Assembly (NCBI RefSeq): GCF_007667275.1
Contig: NZ_VDQT01000003.1
Coordinates: 186,001 to 250,000, forward strand
Source of the DNA: Stenotrophomonas rhizophila
GTDB lineage: Bacteria > Pseudomonadota > Gammaproteobacteria > Xanthomonadales > Xanthomonadaceae
DNA length: 64,000 nt
Reading direction: 5' to 3'
Shown piece by piece: positions 54,194 to 62,781 of this stretch (within the stretch, counting starts at the first letter, position 1; every line of letters begins with the position of its first letter). Below the pieces are notes generated by a model. It was not told where the DNA came from and searched no databases. It worked only from the letters and a program-made list of their open reading frames with translations. Both the position numbers and the translations under genes were made by a program.

Positions 54194-56236
54194 TTACAAA
54201 CCGCCGCCGCCACATCCCTTGCCGAGGTAGTCGTCGATCAGCCGCAGCTGGTCGCCCATGATCGCCCGCGTCCACGCCGGACCGTGGGCGTAGTCGGCGA
54301 TGGCGTGGTACTCCACCGGCTGGCCGGAGTTCTTCGCCTTGGCCACGAACCACTCGGACTGTTCGATCGGCACGGTGCGGTCGCGGTCGCCGTGGTAGAC
54401 CATCAACGGGATCTTCGTCTCGCCGGCCTTGTCCAGCGGGTTCAGGCCCTCCACCGTCTTGGCCTGGGCCTGGCGGAAGAACGGATTGTTGTAGAACCGC
54501 GACCAGATCTTCTTGATGTCCGACACGCCGGCGCCGGCAATGGCGCACTTGTACAGGCCGTTGGGACGCACCGACGCGGCGAACGCGGAATAGCCGCCGT
54601 AGGAGAAGCCGAACATGGCGATGTGGCCGGGCTGGGCGATCTTCTGATCGATCATCCACTTGGCGCCATCATCCTTGTCGTCCTGCATCTTCTGGCCCCA
54701 CTCGGCGTCGCCGGCCATCCACAGCCGGCGGCTCCAGTCGGCCGAGCCGCGGAACTGCGGGCGCAGCACGGCCATGCAGCGCGACGCCATCAGCGGCACC
54801 CACATCGAGCCGTCGAAGTCCATGCCATCGCGCGACCACGGGCCGCCGTGCGGGTGCACCACCGCCTTCCACGGACCTGCACCACACAACTCGGTGTTCG
54901 GGGTGGTCAGGAACGCCGGGATGTCCAGGCCGTCGCGCGCCTTGTAATAGACCAGGCGGGTGTTGCCCAGTGCGGCCGGGTCGAGCTTGGGGTAGGTCCT
55001 GGCCAGCAGGGTGAGCTGGCCGTTGTTGAACAGGTAGTAGGCCGGCGGATCGGCCGGACCGGACACCGACACCAGGAAGGTTTTCAGGTTGGCGCTGTAG
55101 TCCAGCAGGCGGATCGCCTTGCCGGTGTCCAGCGTGGTGGTGGCCTGCTGGCCGGTCGCCGGATCGACCAGGGTCACTTCGCTGGAGGTGATCTGCAGGG
55201 CCTGGCGCAGGCCCTGTTCCAGTGCCTTGAAGGTGGGGTCGGTCCACTGGATTTCATTCTGCCGCGGGCCGCTGTAGCCAACCCCGAGCAGCGCGCCGAA
55301 CGGCACCCCCTCCACGCCCTTGTAGCGGTTCAGCACCACGCTGCCGGCATTGAAGAACTTGTGTTCGAACAGCACTTCCTTCTGCTTGCGCGCGCTGATG
55401 TCGTACTCGTAGATGACCGTCTTGTCGCGGCCTACGTTGCTCTGGATGAAGGCGATGTTGGGGTCTTCGGCGAAGCCGACCACCTGGGTGATGTCGCGGT
55501 CCTTCACGTGCGAACGGAAGTGCTCTTCCCAGGCGTTGCTGGCCGGGTTGCGGAACTCGGTGGCGATGTACGCGCCGGTGGCGTCCAGGTCCTGGCGCAG
55601 GCGTGCGCGCAGTTCGCTGTCCAGGTCGGTGACGTACCCGGCCACGCGCTCCTCGGTCTTCTGGATGCGCTGCGCGCTGAACGTACGCAGATTGACCTTG
55701 TATACGTCGCCGGAATTGCTGCCCGAGCCGTTGATCACCAGGATGTTGTCAGGGTCGTTGGGGAGGGTGTCGAGCACGGTGGAATTGGACAGCGCCTGCT
55801 CGAGCTCTTCATTGCGGCTGGTGGCGCGTGGCGGGTTGATCGGCTCCTTCCACTGCTTGCCTTCGGTGTCGGTGATGAAGAACTTGCTGATGAAGGTCTT
55901 GTTGAGGCGGTCGGTGCGCAGGTCGAACGGCTGCCACAGGGTCACCGCCAGCAGCCCGTTCTTGATGAAGCTGACCCCCTGGAACTTCATGCGGCCGGCA
56001 CCGATCACGGTCGGCGCGGCGTCCAGCGCATCGGTTTTCCAGACCAGGATCACGCGGTCTTCGCCACGCGCCTGCAGGCCTGCGATCTGCTTGCCGTCAG
56101 GCGACAGGGAAAGGCTGGAGACGTCCGGGAACGCGGCCAGCTGTTCGATGCTGGGCACGGCCGGCTTGGCCAGCGCGGGAAGCGGGGACGCCAGTGCGAT
56201 CGCCAACGCGGCGAGGCCCAAGATTTTCAAACGCAT
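54194..56236 (-). CDS. S9-family prolyl oligopeptidase-like peptidase
   Basis: A 680-residue secreted peptidase (signal peptide ends PALAK) with an N-terminal beta-propeller and a C-terminal alpha/beta-hydrolase domain. The nucleophile Ser545 is in GFSYGGYSAF, the acid in MVYHGDRDRTVPIEQS and the His in DYAHGPAW. Such enzymes release dipeptides or process short peptides in the periplasm. AAGGAG precedes ATG 56236. The C-terminal end is Gly-rich with one Cys. It follows a TonB-dependent receptor gene on the same strand, which suggests peptide uptake and digestion together. Confidence 0.92.
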   Translation of the reverse strand: MRLKILGLAALAIALASPLPALAKPAVPSIEQLAAFPDVSSLSLSPDGKQIAGLQARGEDRVILVWKTDALDAAPTVIGAGRMKFQGVSFIKNGLLAVTLWQPFDLRTDRLNKTFISKFFITDTEGKQWKEPINPPRATSRNEELEQALSNSTVLDTLPNDPDNILVINGSGSNSGDVYKVNLRTFSAQRIQKTEERVAGYVTDLDSELRARLRQDLDATGAYIATEFRNPASNAWEEHFRSHVKDRDITQVVGFAEDPNIAFIQSNVGRDKTVIYEYDISARKQKEVLFEHKFFNAGSVVLNRYKGVEGVPFGALLGVGYSGPRQNEIQWTDPTFKALEQGLRQALQITSSEVTLVDPATGQQATTTLDTGKAIRLLDYSANLKTFLVSVSGPADPPAYYLFNNGQLTLLARTYPKLDPAALGNTRLVYYKARDGLDIPAFLTTPNTELCGAGPWKAVVHPHGGPWSRDGMDFDGSMWVPLMASRCMAVLRPQFRGSADWSRRLWMAGDAEWGQKMQDDKDDGAKWMIDQKIAQPGHIAMFGFSYGGYSAFAASVRPNGLYKCAIAGAGVSDIKKIWSRFYNNPFFRQAQAKTVEGLNPLDKAGETKIPLMVYHGDRDRTVPIEQSEWFVAKAKNSGQPVEYHAIADYAHGPAWTRAIMGDQLRLIDDYLGKGCGGGGL

Positions 56237-56267
56237 CAGGTACTCCTTCCTGGAACATTCGGTAGGC

Positions 56268-56303
56268 AAAAAAAAACCGCCGCCCGAAGCCGGGCGGCGG
56301 TCC
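56268..56303 (-). terminator. Terminator after the TonB-dependent receptor
   Basis: On the minus strand CCGCCGCCCG / CGGGCGGCGG with a short loop is followed by nine T's. It separates the receptor from the S9 peptidase gene. Confidence 0.9.
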
Positions 56304-56313
56304 TGTACTGCTA

Positions 56314-59265
56314 TCAGAAGCTCTTGCTGATGTTCACGAAGTAGGTGCGGCCGATGTAGTCGTAGCCGCTGTACAGCGGGGCGTTGCCGACCCGGTTGTA
56401 CGCGCCCGACGAGATCACCGGCGGCTCTTCGTTACGCAGGTTGCGCACGCCACCGATCACCGACCAGGTGTCGGCCTTGTACTCGGCCGACAGCGAGTGC
56501 AGGAAGTAGCTGGCCACGTCGAACTTGTACACCGAGGTTGCCGGGTCCAGTTCGTAGTAGTCGTAGCTCTGCATGGCGTTGATCCACTCCATGCCGTAAC
56601 GGACGCGCCACTTGTCCCAGCTGTAGACCACGTCCAGCGTACCGGTCATGTCCGGGGTGTTGAGCATGCCGTTGTAGTCGATCAGCTCGTCGTCCTGGAA
56701 CAGCTTGTTGGACTGTTCGAGGAAGCGGGTGACCTGGGCGGTGGCACGCAGGCTGCCCGGACCGATGTCGCGGGTGTAGCGCAGGGTCCAGTCCAGGCCG
56801 CGCACGTTGTCGTTGGCCAGGTTGACGTAGCTGTCATACACGGTCAGCGCGTTGTTGACCGGGTTGCGCGGGTCGACCAGGCGGCAGAACCCGCCGCCGG
56901 CGCGGAAGTCCGGGCTGTTGTAGCACAGGTCCAGGATGTTCGCGCCGCCGGCGCGCGCGACGCCGTTCTCGACCTTGATGTCGAAGTAGTCCACCGCCAG
57001 CGAGAAGTCGCCGACCGAGGCCGGGGTCTCCGGCTGCAGCACGATGCCACCAGTGAAGTTCTTCGAGGTTTCCGCCTTCAGCCCGCTTGCCGCGCCGCCG
57101 GCCTGGATGACCGCGACCGACTGGGTGGCATTGAAGTCCGGTGCCAGGCCTTCCGAGGCGCAATTGATCGCCAGCGGGGTGCCCGGGTCGTTGCCCCAGG
57201 TGTTGCAGGGGTCGATCTGGTTGCTCAGGAAGCCGCTGGTGGCGCCCAGGAACTGTTCGAACAGCGCCGGGGCGCGGTACGAAGTGCCGTAGGAGGCGCG
57301 GAACGACACCCAGCTGACCGGGGTCCACAGGCCACCGATCTTGTAGGTCTCGTCCGAACCATACGAGTCATAGTCGGTCCAACGCGCGGAGGCGTTGAAG
57401 GTCAGTTCCTCTGCACCGGTCACGCCCGACAGCACTGGGATCTCCAACTCACCGAACACTTCCTTCACCGCGTCCTTGCCGCGGGTCGGGGTGGACGAGG
57501 TCAGGTTGTACAGGTTGTTGTTGATCGAATCGATCGACGGGGTGTCGTCGATCTTGGCGCGGCGGTACTCGGCACCGATCGCGGCCTGCACGTCACCGTG
57601 CGGCAGCGAGAACACCGGGCCGCTGAAGGACACGTTGGCGGTGGTTTCGGTGTACAGCGTGTTGCCGGTAACCGGGCGGAACACATAGTTCACCCAGTCG
57701 CGCGGCAGTTCGCCGCCGATCACGGCGCTGGTCAGTCGCGGTGCGGCAACGCAGCCGTTGGACGGGTCCACGCAGCTGAAGCCGCCGGCGCCGTTGGAGA
57801 CCACGCGCAGGCTCTGGTTCAGGCGGTCGGTCAGGAACGACTGCTGGGTGTAGTCGGCGTCCGAGCGCGCGTGGCTCAGGTAGAAGTCGTAATCCCAGGT
57901 GTTGCTGACGTGGCCGCGCACGCCGGCGGTGCCCTTGAAGAAGTCGACCTTCTGCGAGCTCTTGTCGTTGCCGAAGCCGATGAAGGCGCGTACGCCCACG
58001 CCGCCGCCGAAGTTCGACGAGGCCAGGTTGGCCGGGATCAGCGGGCTGCCGCGCAGGTAATCCAGCGACAGCTGGCGGTAGCCGGTCTGTTCGGATTCAC
58101 GGCGGCTGCCGAGCAGTTCGCCGTAGAACTCGGCGTCGCCCATGAAGCCCAGGTCGTAGCCACCCTGCAGGTAGGCGGTGTGGGTTTCGGCACCGGAGAT
58201 CAGCGAACGGTTCAGCGTGCGCGGGTCGAAGGTGTCGCGGATGTTGCTGTTGGTGGTCTGGCCACCGCCCACGCCTTCAAAGCCGACCAGACCGGTGCTG
58301 ACCGCCGAGTTCGGGCGCCAGCGGTTGAAGGTGGTGCCACGCGCGCCTGCGGCGGCAACGCCGGTCAGGTTCTGGGTACCGATGGTGTTGATGGTGACGC
58401 CGTTGGAGCCGGTGCCGGTGATCGGGTAGCACTTGGGTTGGCCGGTCAGCGGGTCGATGGTGTCGGCACCACCCCAGCCGCCGCCGGTGGGCAGGCGACG
58501 GTAATCGGTGTTGCAGCGGGTCCATTCGCGGTCGTTGAGGGTCAGCTCGTCGCGGTTGTAGTACTCATACGAACCGGAGATGTGGCCGCGCGCGCCGGTG
58601 GTGCCGGCCACGATCGCGTAGCGGCGCTCTTCGCCGCCACCACCGTCGGTCGCGGTCTGGCGCGCTTCGAAGGTGACGCCGTCGATCTTGTTCTTGGTGA
58701 TGATGTTGATGACGCCGGCGACGGCGTCGGAGCCGTAGATCGACGAGGCGCCGTCCTTCAGCACTTCCACGCGGTCGACGATGGCGTCGGGCAGCACGTT
58801 CAGGTCGGTGGCGCCGACCGAGCCGCGCGAGCCGGCCGGGGCGATGCGGCGGCCGTTCATCAGGATCAGGGTGCGGGTCGGGCCCAAACCACGCAGGCCG
58901 ACGGTGTTGGCGCCCGGGCCGCCGTTGGTGACGTAGCCGCCGTACGCATTGTTGATCTGCGCGGCACCGGCGGTGACGGCGGTGCTCTGCAGCACGCCGG
59001 CGGTCGACTGGAAGCCGGCCAGGGTGGTCTCTTCACGGGTGATGACCTGCACCGGGGAGACCGAGTTGAACACGTCGCGGCTGATGCGCGAGCCGGTGAC
59101 GGTGACCGTCTCGAGGCTGGTGGCCTTTGCCTTGGCGGCGTCTTCCGCCGACTGGGTCGAGGTGGTGCTGTCCTGCGCGAAGGCAGCGCCCGAAGCACCC
59201 AGCACCAGCGCGGTGGCCAGCGCGAAGCTCAGCGGATTCCGGCTGAGCGACTTGCGATTCATCAT
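56314..59265 (-). CDS. TonB-dependent outer-membrane receptor
   Basis: A 983-residue receptor with a signal peptide (ends GAAFAQ), TonB-box-like ETVTVTGSRISR, a plug domain (RVEVLKDGASSIYGSDAVAG) and a large beta-barrel ending YVNISKSF with terminal Phe. AAGGGG precedes ATG 59265; the adjacent second ATG is equally usable. The substrate is not evident. The S9 peptidase encoded next on the same strand hints at peptides. Confidence 0.93.
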   Translation of the reverse strand: MMNRKSLSRNPLSFALATALVLGASGAAFAQDSTTSTQSAEDAAKAKATSLETVTVTGSRISRDVFNSVSPVQVITREETTLAGFQSTAGVLQSTAVTAGAAQINNAYGGYVTNGGPGANTVGLRGLGPTRTLILMNGRRIAPAGSRGSVGATDLNVLPDAIVDRVEVLKDGASSIYGSDAVAGVINIITKNKIDGVTFEARQTATDGGGGEERRYAIVAGTTGARGHISGSYEYYNRDELTLNDREWTRCNTDYRRLPTGGGWGGADTIDPLTGQPKCYPITGTGSNGVTINTIGTQNLTGVAAAGARGTTFNRWRPNSAVSTGLVGFEGVGGGQTTNSNIRDTFDPRTLNRSLISGAETHTAYLQGGYDLGFMGDAEFYGELLGSRRESEQTGYRQLSLDYLRGSPLIPANLASSNFGGGVGVRAFIGFGNDKSSQKVDFFKGTAGVRGHVSNTWDYDFYLSHARSDADYTQQSFLTDRLNQSLRVVSNGAGGFSCVDPSNGCVAAPRLTSAVIGGELPRDWVNYVFRPVTGNTLYTETTANVSFSGPVFSLPHGDVQAAIGAEYRRAKIDDTPSIDSINNNLYNLTSSTPTRGKDAVKEVFGELEIPVLSGVTGAEELTFNASARWTDYDSYGSDETYKIGGLWTPVSWVSFRASYGTSYRAPALFEQFLGATSGFLSNQIDPCNTWGNDPGTPLAINCASEGLAPDFNATQSVAVIQAGGAASGLKAETSKNFTGGIVLQPETPASVGDFSLAVDYFDIKVENGVARAGGANILDLCYNSPDFRAGGGFCRLVDPRNPVNNALTVYDSYVNLANDNVRGLDWTLRYTRDIGPGSLRATAQVTRFLEQSNKLFQDDELIDYNGMLNTPDMTGTLDVVYSWDKWRVRYGMEWINAMQSYDYYELDPATSVYKFDVASYFLHSLSAEYKADTWSVIGGVRNLRNEEPPVISSGAYNRVGNAPLYSGYDYIGRTYFVNISKSF

Positions 59266-59734
59266 GTAGATCCCCTTGGAACGATCGATTGCGTCAAACA
59301 CCGGTGACATGGACCAGCAGGCGTCTCCGTGTGCCCTCGGATCAGGTCTTGGCAGTGACTGCCCCCTGTAACACCAGCTTCACGAGCTGATGACCCGAGG
59401 TTAACACGGCCTTAACGAGGCCTGTCAACTGTTCATCAGGAAGTCATAAAGACAAGCTAGGCAAAGCCGTGCTTTCGTTCTCATCTGGCTTGCAAGCTAT
59501 TGTTCTTAAAGATTGTTTAGATGGTTTTAAGTGAAACGAATTTCTCCATACTGTGACGCACGCACGGTATGGGTTGCTGGCCGCACCCTGCGTCCGAATC
59601 CGTGGATGTCCGTTTGATGTCCTGTCGGGAAGCAGCCGGACAACACGACGACAGCGTAGGACAACGCCCCGCGTCTCCGGGCCCGCTGGACTATCATGGG
59701 CGGCTTCCCGTGCCGCTTTCCCGGAGTACCTGCA
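59266..59734. other. Gene-free divergent regulatory region between receptor and mrp genes
   Basis: About 470 bases, clearly richer in A and T around 59440-59560 than the rest of the window. It must hold the promoters of the receptor (minus) and mrp (plus). I could not pick out a convincing operator or consensus promoter. Confidence 0.6.
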
Positions 59735-60592
59735 GTGAGTGCCAGCCCGTCCCGACGTCCCCATGCCAGCCAGGTACAGAAGGGCCTGACCCTTCATCCG
59801 CGCGTCCGCAACGTGATCGCGGTCGGATCGGGCAAGGGCGGGGTGGGCAAGTCCACCACGGCGGTCAACCTGGCGGTGGCGCTGGCCCGGCTGGGCGCAC
59901 GCGTCGGCCTGCTCGATGCGGACATCTACGGCCCCAGCGTGCCGATGATGCTGGGCCTGAGCGGCCGCCCGGAGAGCCCGGACAACAAGTCGATCGAACC
60001 GCTGCGTGCGTTCGGGGTGGAGACCATGTCGATCGGCTACCTGATCGAGGACGAAACCCCGATGATCTGGCGTGGCCCGATGGCGACCTCGGCCATGACC
60101 CAGTTCTTCAACGACACCCTGTGGGACGACCTGGATTACCTGCTGATCGACCTGCCGCCGGGCACCGGCGACATCCAGCTGACCCTGACCCAGAAGATCC
60201 CGCTGGCCGGTGCGGTGATCGTCACCACCCCGCAGGACATCGCCACGCTCGACGCGAAGAAGGCGCTGAAGATGTTCGAGAAGGTCGAGGTGCCGGTGCT
60301 GGGCATCGTCGAGAACATGGCGGTGCACACCTGCAGCAGCTGCGGCCAGGTCGAACACCTGTTCGGCGACGGTGGCGGGGAGCGCATGGCCGCGCAGTAC
60401 GGCGTGGCGCTGCTGGGCTCGCTACCGCTGGACATCGGCATCCGCGAACAGGGCGATGCCGGTACCCCGATCACGGCCGCCGCGCCCGATTCGCCGGCCG
60501 CGCAGGCCTACCTGCGCGCCGCCGAACGGCTGGTGGAGGAGGTGGCCAAGCGCCCGCGCGCGAGCATTTCGATCCTCTCTTCGCTGCTCTGA
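59735..60592 (+). CDS. apbC: Fe-S cluster carrier ATPase Mrp/ApbC
   Basis: A 285-residue P-loop ATPase that holds and delivers iron-sulfur clusters. The deviant Walker A GSGKGGVGKS is at 31-40, Walker B-like YLLIDLPPGTGD follows, and Cys200 and Cys203 in CSSC bind the cluster between two subunits. It lacks the N-terminal DUF59 domain found in some relatives. The GTG 59735 start has GGAG upstream; the ATG at 59696 adds unrelated residues. Confidence 0.94.
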   Translation: MSASPSRRPHASQVQKGLTLHPRVRNVIAVGSGKGGVGKSTTAVNLAVALARLGARVGLLDADIYGPSVPMMLGLSGRPESPDNKSIEPLRAFGVETMSIGYLIEDETPMIWRGPMATSAMTQFFNDTLWDDLDYLLIDLPPGTGDIQLTLTQKIPLAGAVIVTTPQDIATLDAKKALKMFEKVEVPVLGIVENMAVHTCSSCGQVEHLFGDGGGERMAAQYGVALLGSLPLDIGIREQGDAGTPITAAAPDSPAAQAYLRAAERLVEEVAKRPRASISILSSLL

Positions 60593-60631
60593 TCTGTTTA
60601 GAATCGCCCGATACCGAACCCAGGACCCCCC

Positions 60632-61204
60632 ATGAGCATCAAGAGTGACCGCTGGATCCGCCGCATGTCCGAGCAGCACGGCATGATCGAGCCGTTCGAA
60701 GCCGGCCAGGTCAAGCAGGCCAACGGCCAGCGCATCGTCAGCTACGGCACCTCCAGCTACGGTTACGACGTGCGTTGCTCGCGTGAGTTCAAGGTGTTCA
60801 CCAACATCAACTCGACCATCGTCGATCCGAAGCACTTCGACCCGGGCAGTTTCGTAGACATCGTCGGCGACGAATGCATCATTCCGCCCAACAGCTTCGC
60901 GCTGGCGCGCACCGTGGAGTACTTCCGCATCCCGCGTGACACCCTGGTGGTGTGCCTGGGCAAGAGCACCTACGCGCGCTGCGGCATCATCGTCAACGTG
61001 ACCCCGCTGGAACCGGAGTGGGAAGGCCACGTCACTCTGGAATTCAGCAACACCACCCCGCTGCCGGCGCGCATCTACGCCAACGAAGGCGTGGCCCAGA
61101 TGCTGTTCTTCCAGGCCGACGGCGACGATGTGTGCGAAACCTCGTACAAGGATCGCGGTGGCAAGTACCAGGGCCAGACCGGCGTAACCCTGCCGCGCAC
61201 CTAG
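60632..61204 (+). CDS. dcd: dCTP deaminase
   Basis: A 190-residue cytosolic enzyme that turns dCTP into dUTP for thymidylate synthesis. The characteristic block is [20 protein letters not shown]. The active-site glutamate region is [12 protein letters not shown], and the C-terminal [13 protein letters not shown] covers the active site. It follows mrp, the usual neighbour, by 39 bp. Confidence 0.97.
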   Translation: MSIKSDRWIRRMSEQHGMIEPFEAGQVKQANGQRIVSYGTSSYGYDVRCSREFKVFTNINSTIVDPKHFDPGSFVDIVGDECIIPPNSFALARTVEYFRIPRDTLVVCLGKSTYARCGIIVNVTPLEPEWEGHVTLEFSNTTPLPARIYANEGVAQMLFFQADGDDVCETSYKDRGGKYQGQTGVTLPRT

Positions 61205-61208
61205 ATGG

Positions 61209-61230
61209 GTAGCGCCGACCGCTGGTCGGC
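61209..61230 (+). repeat. GTAG-headed REP
   Basis: GTAGCGCCGACCGCTGGTCG continues to GC; it directly follows the dcd stop codon. Confidence 0.7.
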
Positions 61231-61249
61231 TGCTCCTGTCGCACACATG

Positions 61250-61281
61250 AAAAAGCGCGGATCGCTCCGCGCTTTTTTTGT
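61250..61281. terminator. Bidirectional terminator between dcd and the small LiaI-like gene
   Basis: AAAAAGCGCGGA / TCCGCGCTTTTTTT encloses a short loop, with A's on the left and T's on the right. Confidence 0.88.
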
Positions 61282-61296
61282 TGCCTGTCGACCGGG

Positions 61297-61464
61297 TTAT
61301 TTCCCGCGTCCGAACAACAGCCCGATGCCCACCGCCACCAGCAGCACCGGCCACCAGGTAAGGATCAGGCGGCCCAGGTTCATGTTGGTCCAGCCCAGGT
61401 TGCTGGCGAGCAGGAACAGGCCGACGAGGATCAGGACGATGGCGGCGACTAGGTTGGAGCGCAT
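61297..61464 (-). CDS. 55-residue LiaI/LiaF-like (DUF5668) membrane protein
   Basis: A small open frame from ATG 61464 to TAA encodes two hydrophobic segments (about 4-20 and 32-49) joined by SNLGWTNMNLGRL and ending in GLLFGRGK. The pattern, with the Trp-rich start of the second helix (LILTWWPVLLVAVGIGLLFG), matches the LiaI-LiaF-like transmembrane region family. It ends just before the bidirectional terminator and begins 16 bp after the HIT gene, so it is probably the last gene of that operon. Confidence 0.8.
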   Translation of the reverse strand: MRSNLVAAIVLILVGLFLLASNLGWTNMNLGRLILTWWPVLLVAVGIGLLFGRGK

Positions 61465-61480
61465 CAGGGGCAGGGTCCGC

Positions 61481-61903
61481 TTAGGGCTGGGGCGAATATC
61501 CTAGCCGTTCCTTCCACATCGCGACACGCTCCTGCAGCACGGCCTCATCGAACGGATGCGGCTGGCCATGGCCCCACACCGGCGCCGGCCACGCCGGGTC
61601 GCCCACGTGCCGGCCGACCACGTGGAAATGCAGCTGGGGCACGATGTTGCCCAGTGTGGCGAAGTTGATCTTCTCGACCCCGTCGGTGCCCTTGAGCGCC
61701 CGGCAGCACCGGTTCAATTCCGTGCGCAGCTGGTCCTGCTGGTTCCCGTCCAACTCCAGCCATTCAGTGATGCCGGTCACACGCGGCACCAGCACAAGCC
61801 ACGGGTATCGTTCGTCGTTCATCAACCGCACTTGCGACAACGGGCCTTGGTCCACCAGCACACTGTTGGCGGCCAGGCGTGAATCCAGTTCAAAATCGCT
61901 CAT
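61481..61903 (-). CDS. HIT-family nucleotide hydrolase/transferase
   Basis: A 140-residue protein with the histidine-triad region as QLHFHVVGRHVGD (His92, His94, His99) after FATLGNIVPQ. HIT proteins act on nucleotide phosphates; the bacterial substrate is not known. ATG 61903 overlaps the stop of the upstream hydrolase (ATGA). Confidence 0.9.
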   Translation of the reverse strand: MSDFELDSRLAANSVLVDQGPLSQVRLMNDERYPWLVLVPRVTGITEWLELDGNQQDQLRTELNRCCRALKGTDGVEKINFATLGNIVPQLHFHVVGRHVGDPAWPAPVWGHGQPHPFDEAVLQERVAMWKERLGYSPQP

Positions 61904-62571
61904 CCAAGATGCTCCGAAAAGAAGTCCAGGGTGCGTTCCAGCGCCAGCTCGGCGCTGTCCGGATCATACGCATGTCCGACGCTGCGGTTAAAGGCGTGGT
62001 CGGCCGGGTAGACGAAGGTGGCCATCTTCGGCAGCTTCTCGCGGTGGGCCTGGATCGCCTCGGGCGGAATGCTCTTGTCCTGCGCGCCGAAGTGGAACAT
62101 GACCGGGGCCTTCGGCGTTTCGTCGAGGAACTGCACGTTGCGTGCGCCGTAGTAGCTGACCGACGGCAGGCCCAGGCGCAGCGCCGAGAGCAGGGCGATG
62201 CTGCCGCCCCAGCAGTAACCCACGGTGCCGACCTTGCCGGCCGGCGCCAACCGCGAGGCGGCCGCGCGGACCACTTCCAGCGCCTTCTCCACGCCCAGCG
62301 CGGTGACGTGTTCCAGGCCCTGCTTCACCCCGTCCGGGTCATAGGGCAGGGCATCCGGGTCGGAATCCGCCCCGTCGACCAGGTCGAAGAAGGAGGGGGC
62401 CAGCACCGCATAGCCTTTCGCCGCGAAGCCCTCGGCCACTTCGCGGATATGCGCGTTGGCGCCGAAGATCTCCTGGATGACCACCAGCCCGGCGCGCGGC
62501 TTGCCTTCAGGCGTGGCCTGCCAGGCCCGGACCGGACCGTGATGCGTATCAAGCGTGACCCACTCACCCAT
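61900..62571 (-). CDS. Dienelactone hydrolase family protein
   Basis: A 223-residue alpha/beta-hydrolase with the DLH catalytic triad: Cys120 in VGYCWGGSIAL, Asp165 in HFGAQDKSIP and His192 in YPADHAFNR. In ring-cleavage pathways DLH opens dienelactones; this copy is not near aromatic-degradation genes, so a general carboxymethylenebutenolidase-like role is all that can be said. It overlaps the HIT gene by 4 bases. Confidence 0.92.
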   Translation of the reverse strand: MGEWVTLDTHHGPVRAWQATPEGKPRAGLVVIQEIFGANAHIREVAEGFAAKGYAVLAPSFFDLVDGADSDPDALPYDPDGVKQGLEHVTALGVEKALEVVRAAASRLAPAGKVGTVGYCWGGSIALLSALRLGLPSVSYYGARNVQFLDETPKAPVMFHFGAQDKSIPPEAIQAHREKLPKMATFVYPADHAFNRSVGHAYDPDSAELALERTLDFFSEHLG

Positions 62572-62781
62572 TGCCAGACTCCTGTTGGTTCAGGCGTTCA
62601 TTATCGGCGCGGACCGGGTTAGCGGGGTGTCGCGGGCGTGCCCGGGCTGGCGGTTGGCCTTGCAGCAGCAGTCGATGCATTCAGGGCCCGGGGCCCAACG
62701 CCGGTATACTTGCCGCCGTTTCCGGCCCCAGGTCCCCGCGCCATTCCGGCGTGGGCCCAGGCCCCCAGAGTCCCGCGATCC

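Noticed and set aside
59444..60358. A minus-strand frame opposite the start of mrp
   Set aside because: It is a shadow of mrp, with no protein-like character in the part that covers the AT-rich gap.
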